A DNA stretch of 37,760 nt from Actinomycetota bacterium (GTDB taxonomy: Bacteria; Actinomycetota; Actinomycetes; Nanopelagicales; Nanopelagicaceae): contig VGAL01000011.1 in NCBI GenBank assembly GCA_016870715.1, forward strand, positions 1-37,760, given 5' to 3'. The notes under the pieces were generated by a model. It did not search any database. It saw only the letters and a program-made list of their open reading frames with translations, and was not told the DNA's origin. Shown in pieces: positions 35,402 through 37,760 of the stretch. Positions within the stretch are counted from its first letter, which is position 1; each line of letters begins with the position of its first letter. Made by a program: the position numbers and the translations under genes.

Positions 35402-36431
35402 GAGGCAGATCTCAATTCTGGCTCTGGCCCTCTCATTCCTGTTGATTGCTGGCTTGATAGTGGTTCGAGAAGCTCGTAAACCAACCCCAATTCCTGATTA
35501 TGTAGCTAGCGAGAAATCTGGTCAAACTTCCATAGTGATTCCAGAGGGGGCAAGTGGTGATCAGATTGCACAAATCCTCTTTGAGGCCGATGTAGTAAAG
35601 AGTGCGCGGGCGTTCTTTGCTGCGGCTACAGCAGAACCGAGGTCTCAATCGATTCAGCCTGGAAGCTACCGGATGGATAAAAGAATTCCAGGTCGAGAAG
35701 CGGTTGCGCAATTGCTCGACAAAAATCGTAGATTGATGGTTTTGCTCATTCGTGAGGGTGAACGTGCCTATGAACTGTATGACGAACTTAACGCTCTGAA
35801 ATTTGAAAATAGCGCAATTGAAGAAACCTTCGGGAAAAAGGTGTTGGTTCCTGGTTTTGGCAGAGTGAAACTCGAGGGGTTTCTCTTTCCAGCGACTTAC
35901 AATTTGATACCCGATGATGACCTTGAGTCGATTCGCGAGAGATTGATCAAGAAGTTCTCTGATGTAACCAGGGAGATCGATTTCGTTAATCGCGCCCAAA
36001 CGCTCAATCTGACACCCTATGAGGCGCTCATCATTGCCTCTATTGTGCAGGGAGAAGGCTACGACGAGCGAGATTTCGGAAAAGTAGCGCGCGTGATTTA
36101 CAACCGGATCAAAAATGGGATGCCGCTACAAATGGACAGCACAGTTCTATACGCCTTGAAAGAACGACGAATCGCCGTTTCAAAGAGAGATATCAGCATT
36201 ACCTCTTCTTACAACACATATAACCGGAGAGGACTACCGCCAACTCCTATTGGAAACCCTGGAGTAAAAGCTCTTGAAGCTACCCTCTCACCAACTCCAG
36301 GTGATTGGTTATACTTTGTCACGGTAGCCCCCACGGAAACTAGGTTCACTAACTCTTATTCGGAATTCCTCTCATTCAAGCGAGAATTCCAACGTAATCT
36401 CAAAGCAGGACTATTTGAAGGGCGTTCATGA
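35385..36431 (+). CDS. mltG: Endolytic murein transglycosylase MltG (YceG-like)
   Basis: From ATG 35385 this is a 348-residue membrane protein that cleaves nascent peptidoglycan strands. One N-terminal membrane helix (about 8-26) anchors it outside the cell membrane. The LysM-like subdomain region (TSIVIPEGASGDQIAQILFEADVV) precedes the catalytic part, with LEGFLFPATYNL, ASIVQGEGYDERDFGKVARVIYNR (the glutamate in QGEG is the likely catalytic residue), GMPLQMDSTVLYAL, YNTYNRRGLPPTPIGNPG and a C-terminal FVTVAPTETRFT. ATG 35385 is preferred over the longer start at 35340 because it places the membrane helix at the N-terminus. The stop overlaps aroE. Confidence 0.92.
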   Translation: MITFNKRQISILALALSFLLIAGLIVVREARKPTPIPDYVASEKSGQTSIVIPEGASGDQIAQILFEADVVKSARAFFAAATAEPRSQSIQPGSYRMDKRIPGREAVAQLLDKNRRLMVLLIREGERAYELYDELNALKFENSAIEETFGKKVLVPGFGRVKLEGFLFPATYNLIPDDDLESIRERLIKKFSDVTREIDFVNRAQTLNLTPYEALIIASIVQGEGYDERDFGKVARVIYNRIKNGMPLQMDSTVLYALKERRIAVSKRDISITSSYNTYNRRGLPPTPIGNPGVKALEATLSPTPGDWLYFVTVAPTETRFTNSYSEFLSFKREFQRNLKAGLFEGRS

Positions 36432-37246
36432 TGAGAGCGGCAGTTCTAGGTTCGCCGATTGCCCACTCACTCTCACCTGTAATTCACCAGCGCGCTTACG
36501 ATTTACTCGGATGGGATTGGAGTTACTCCAAATGCGAGGTGGCATCTAGGCATTTGACGACTTTTCTCTCAGAGCGCTCTGGTGAATTTCGAGGTTTATC
36601 CCTAACAATGCCGCTGAAAGAGGAGGCACTTGCACTCCTCGATAGCGTGACTGAGTTAGGCAAGCGCGTATATGCAGTTAATACAATCGTGTTTGATGAT
36701 TTAGGTTCACATGGGTTTAACACCGATGTTCAAGGTTTTCGAGATGCGCTCAAATACCGAAACGTTGCAATTCCCGAGGAAGTGGCGGTACTTGGCGGTG
36801 GCGCAACAGCTCGGTCAGCAATAGCGGCTGTTGATGACTTTGCAAAACGAATCTTCGTGTATAGCCGTTCTGAACACCGAACTCGTGCCTTGGTCAATTC
36901 GGCTGAACATGCAATTGTCACGGTACGCCCTTGGGAGGAAGTAGGGGCTGCAATGGAGAATAAATTGATTATCTCCACCACCCCCAAAGGGGCTACCGAT
37001 GGAATTGCTATCAATGATGTCAATAGAGTGCACGGCACTTTATTTGAATCGCTCTACCATCCTTGGCCAACGCGACTTCTACACAAGTGGCAAGAAAAGT
37101 CAGGCAATTATCTAGATGGACTCGATTTGCTTGTTTGGCAAGCGATAGGGCAGTTAGAGGTTATGAGCTTTAATCCATCAGAAATTGTTGACCGTAGAGG
37201 TGATCTCTTTGTCGCTATGCGCGAGGCTGCTCTGGCCCATATCTGA
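36428..37246 (+). CDS. aroE: Shikimate dehydrogenase
   Basis: This 272-residue enzyme reduces 3-dehydroshikimate with NADPH in the aromatic pathway. The substrate domain has GSPIAHSLSPVIHQRAYDLL and LSLTMPLKEEALAL with catalytic Lys64. Asn85 lies in YAVNTIV and catalytic Asp100 in GFNTDVQGF. The Rossmann loop is VLGGGATARSAIAAV (about 121-135). The usual VTxPxK reads LTMPLK. The ATG 36428 start overlaps the mltG stop (ATGA), and ATG 36431 is one codon later. It lies upstream of the prepilin peptidase gene, as in the mycobacterial region. Confidence 0.9.
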   Translation: MMRAAVLGSPIAHSLSPVIHQRAYDLLGWDWSYSKCEVASRHLTTFLSERSGEFRGLSLTMPLKEEALALLDSVTELGKRVYAVNTIVFDDLGSHGFNTDVQGFRDALKYRNVAIPEEVAVLGGGATARSAIAAVDDFAKRIFVYSRSEHRTRALVNSAEHAIVTVRPWEEVGAAMENKLIISTTPKGATDGIAINDVNRVHGTLFESLYHPWPTRLLHKWQEKSGNYLDGLDLLVWQAIGQLEVMSFNPSEIVDRRGDLFVAMREAALAHI

Positions 37247-37286
37247 TCTGCTGTTGATATCAGAGAACGATTTACTCTGAAATCCA

Positions 37287-37292
37287 TACAGT
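37287..37292 (+). promoter_or_regulatory. Putative leaderless -10 element for the prepilin peptidase gene
   Basis: TACAGT lies 6 nt before GTG 37299, and a stop codon at 37278-37280 in the same frame blocks any upstream start. No ribosome binding site is seen. No good -35 is visible. Confidence 0.5.
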
Positions 37293-37298
37293 TCGTAT

Positions 37299-37760
37299 GT
37301 GTCTTTTGATGTAGAAGCAGAGTTCATTTCTGAAGTTCTCGAAGTTACCTTTCTTCTCTCTGGTTTGAGTTTTGCTCTCCAACAGTTTCGGTTAAAGATT
37401 CCGGTAGCGAAAGTACTGCTGTTCATCATCGCCCTCACTCTCTACTCCGATGCGCCCCAATTCCTCATCCTCGGAGGATTGTTTCTTGTCATCTCTGAAG
37501 TCGATCGACGCGACTATCGAATACCGGATGTACTCACTAAGCCCGCGCTATTCGGTTTAAGTATCTGGCTAATTCATACCCCGACGAGCTTGTTGCTGGC
37601 GTGGGGGTGGATTGCAATCATGTACGCCATAACATACTTGGCACCGACGGTGGTCGGTCGAGGCGATATTAAGTTGGTGGGCGTTTTGGTTCTTGTGAAC
37701 GAGATTGAGAACGTGTTGGCCCGAATGGAATTCCTGGTGATTCTCCTTTTTCTTGCCTCA
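37299..37760 (+). CDS. Prepilin peptidase (A24 family), 3' end outside window
   Basis: The frame is open from GTG 37299 to the right edge, giving 154 residues. The two A24 aspartate motifs are present: Asp69 in EVDRRDYRIPD and Asp123 in GRGDIKLVG, the GxGD site. Hydrophobic segments surround them (about 38-67, 84-117 and 125-153), so this is an integral membrane aspartic peptidase. The N-terminal methyltransferase-type domain of TFPP enzymes and its cysteine motif are missing, as in short actinobacterial prepilin peptidases. It would cut prepilin leader peptides of a type IV or Flp-type system not seen here. The GTG is the first usable start because a TGA lies upstream in frame. Confidence 0.85.
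   Translation, partial: MSFDVEAEFISEVLEVTFLLSGLSFALQQFRLKIPVAKVLLFIIALTLYSDAPQFLILGGLFLVISEVDRRDYRIPDVLTKPALFGLSIWLIHTPTSLLLAWGWIAIMYAITYLAPTVVGRGDIKLVGVLVLVNEIENVLARMEFLVILLFLAS

Noticed and set aside
37244-37263. CTGAT...ATCAG repeat after aroE as a terminator
   Set aside because: The stem is only 5 bp with a loop of about 10 nt and no T-run; it could as easily be chance.

Overview
The window is a gene-dense stretch of an actinobacterial (Actinomycetota) chromosome, by eye near 50% GC. The order thrS, HIT protein, pgsA, acyltransferase, pimA, pdxS, pdxT, yebC, ruvCAB, secDF, rel, MBL hydrolase, hisS, aspS, rarA, alaS, ruvX, mltG, aroE, prepilin peptidase is, from memory, the order of the Mycobacterium tuberculosis Rv2614c-to-Rv2551c region and of many other actinobacteria, with most intervening genes absent. 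The tight packing, the phosphatidylinositol/PIM genes and the moderate GC suggest a streamlined, possibly aquatic actinobacterium (acI/Nanopelagicales-like). That placement is inference, not proof. I see no CRISPR array, insertion sequence or phage gene.

Layout. Positions 1-3131 form an accessory margin: the 3' end of a Gfo/Idh/MocA oxidoreductase, a multiply damaged alpha/beta hydrolase pseudogene, a nitroreductase on the minus strand and a large secreted protein of unknown function. Positions 3148-3416 hold three minus-strand tRNA genes, transcribed in the order Gly(GCC), Cys(GCA), Val(GAC). Positions 3502-5670 carry pabB, pabC and a small PGPGW membrane protein. Positions 5702-11970 carry thrS, a HIT-family protein, and the pgsA / acyltransferase / pimA set that starts phosphatidylinositol mannoside synthesis. 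A small EF-G-like pseudo-GTPase on the minus strand interrupts this block. Positions 11972-16495 and on to 17519 carry a DUF3048 lipoprotein, the PLP synthase pair pdxST, yebC and ruvCAB. Positions 17554-22490 carry secD, secF and rel. A DUF349 gene follows on the minus strand, then an MBL hydrolase, hisS, aspS, a lipoprotein and an unusual FtsH-like AAA protease to 30576. The window ends with rarA, a DUF948 protein, alaS, ruvX, mltG, aroE and the start of a prepilin peptidase that runs off the right edge.

The genes fall into long co-directional runs with ATGA/GTGA overlaps, implying a few large transcripts. Many run-leading genes show a TANNNT -10-like hexamer (often TAGACT) only 6-9 nt before the start codon, as expected of leaderless mRNAs. 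This pattern helps choose start codons. One divergent pair appears to share overlapping -10 elements. The most unusual items are that bidirectional promoter, the EF-G-like protein without a P-loop, the multi-spanning FtsH-like protease encoded with a lipoprotein, the triple 11-bp repeat before yebC, and the lack of yajC between ruvB and secD.
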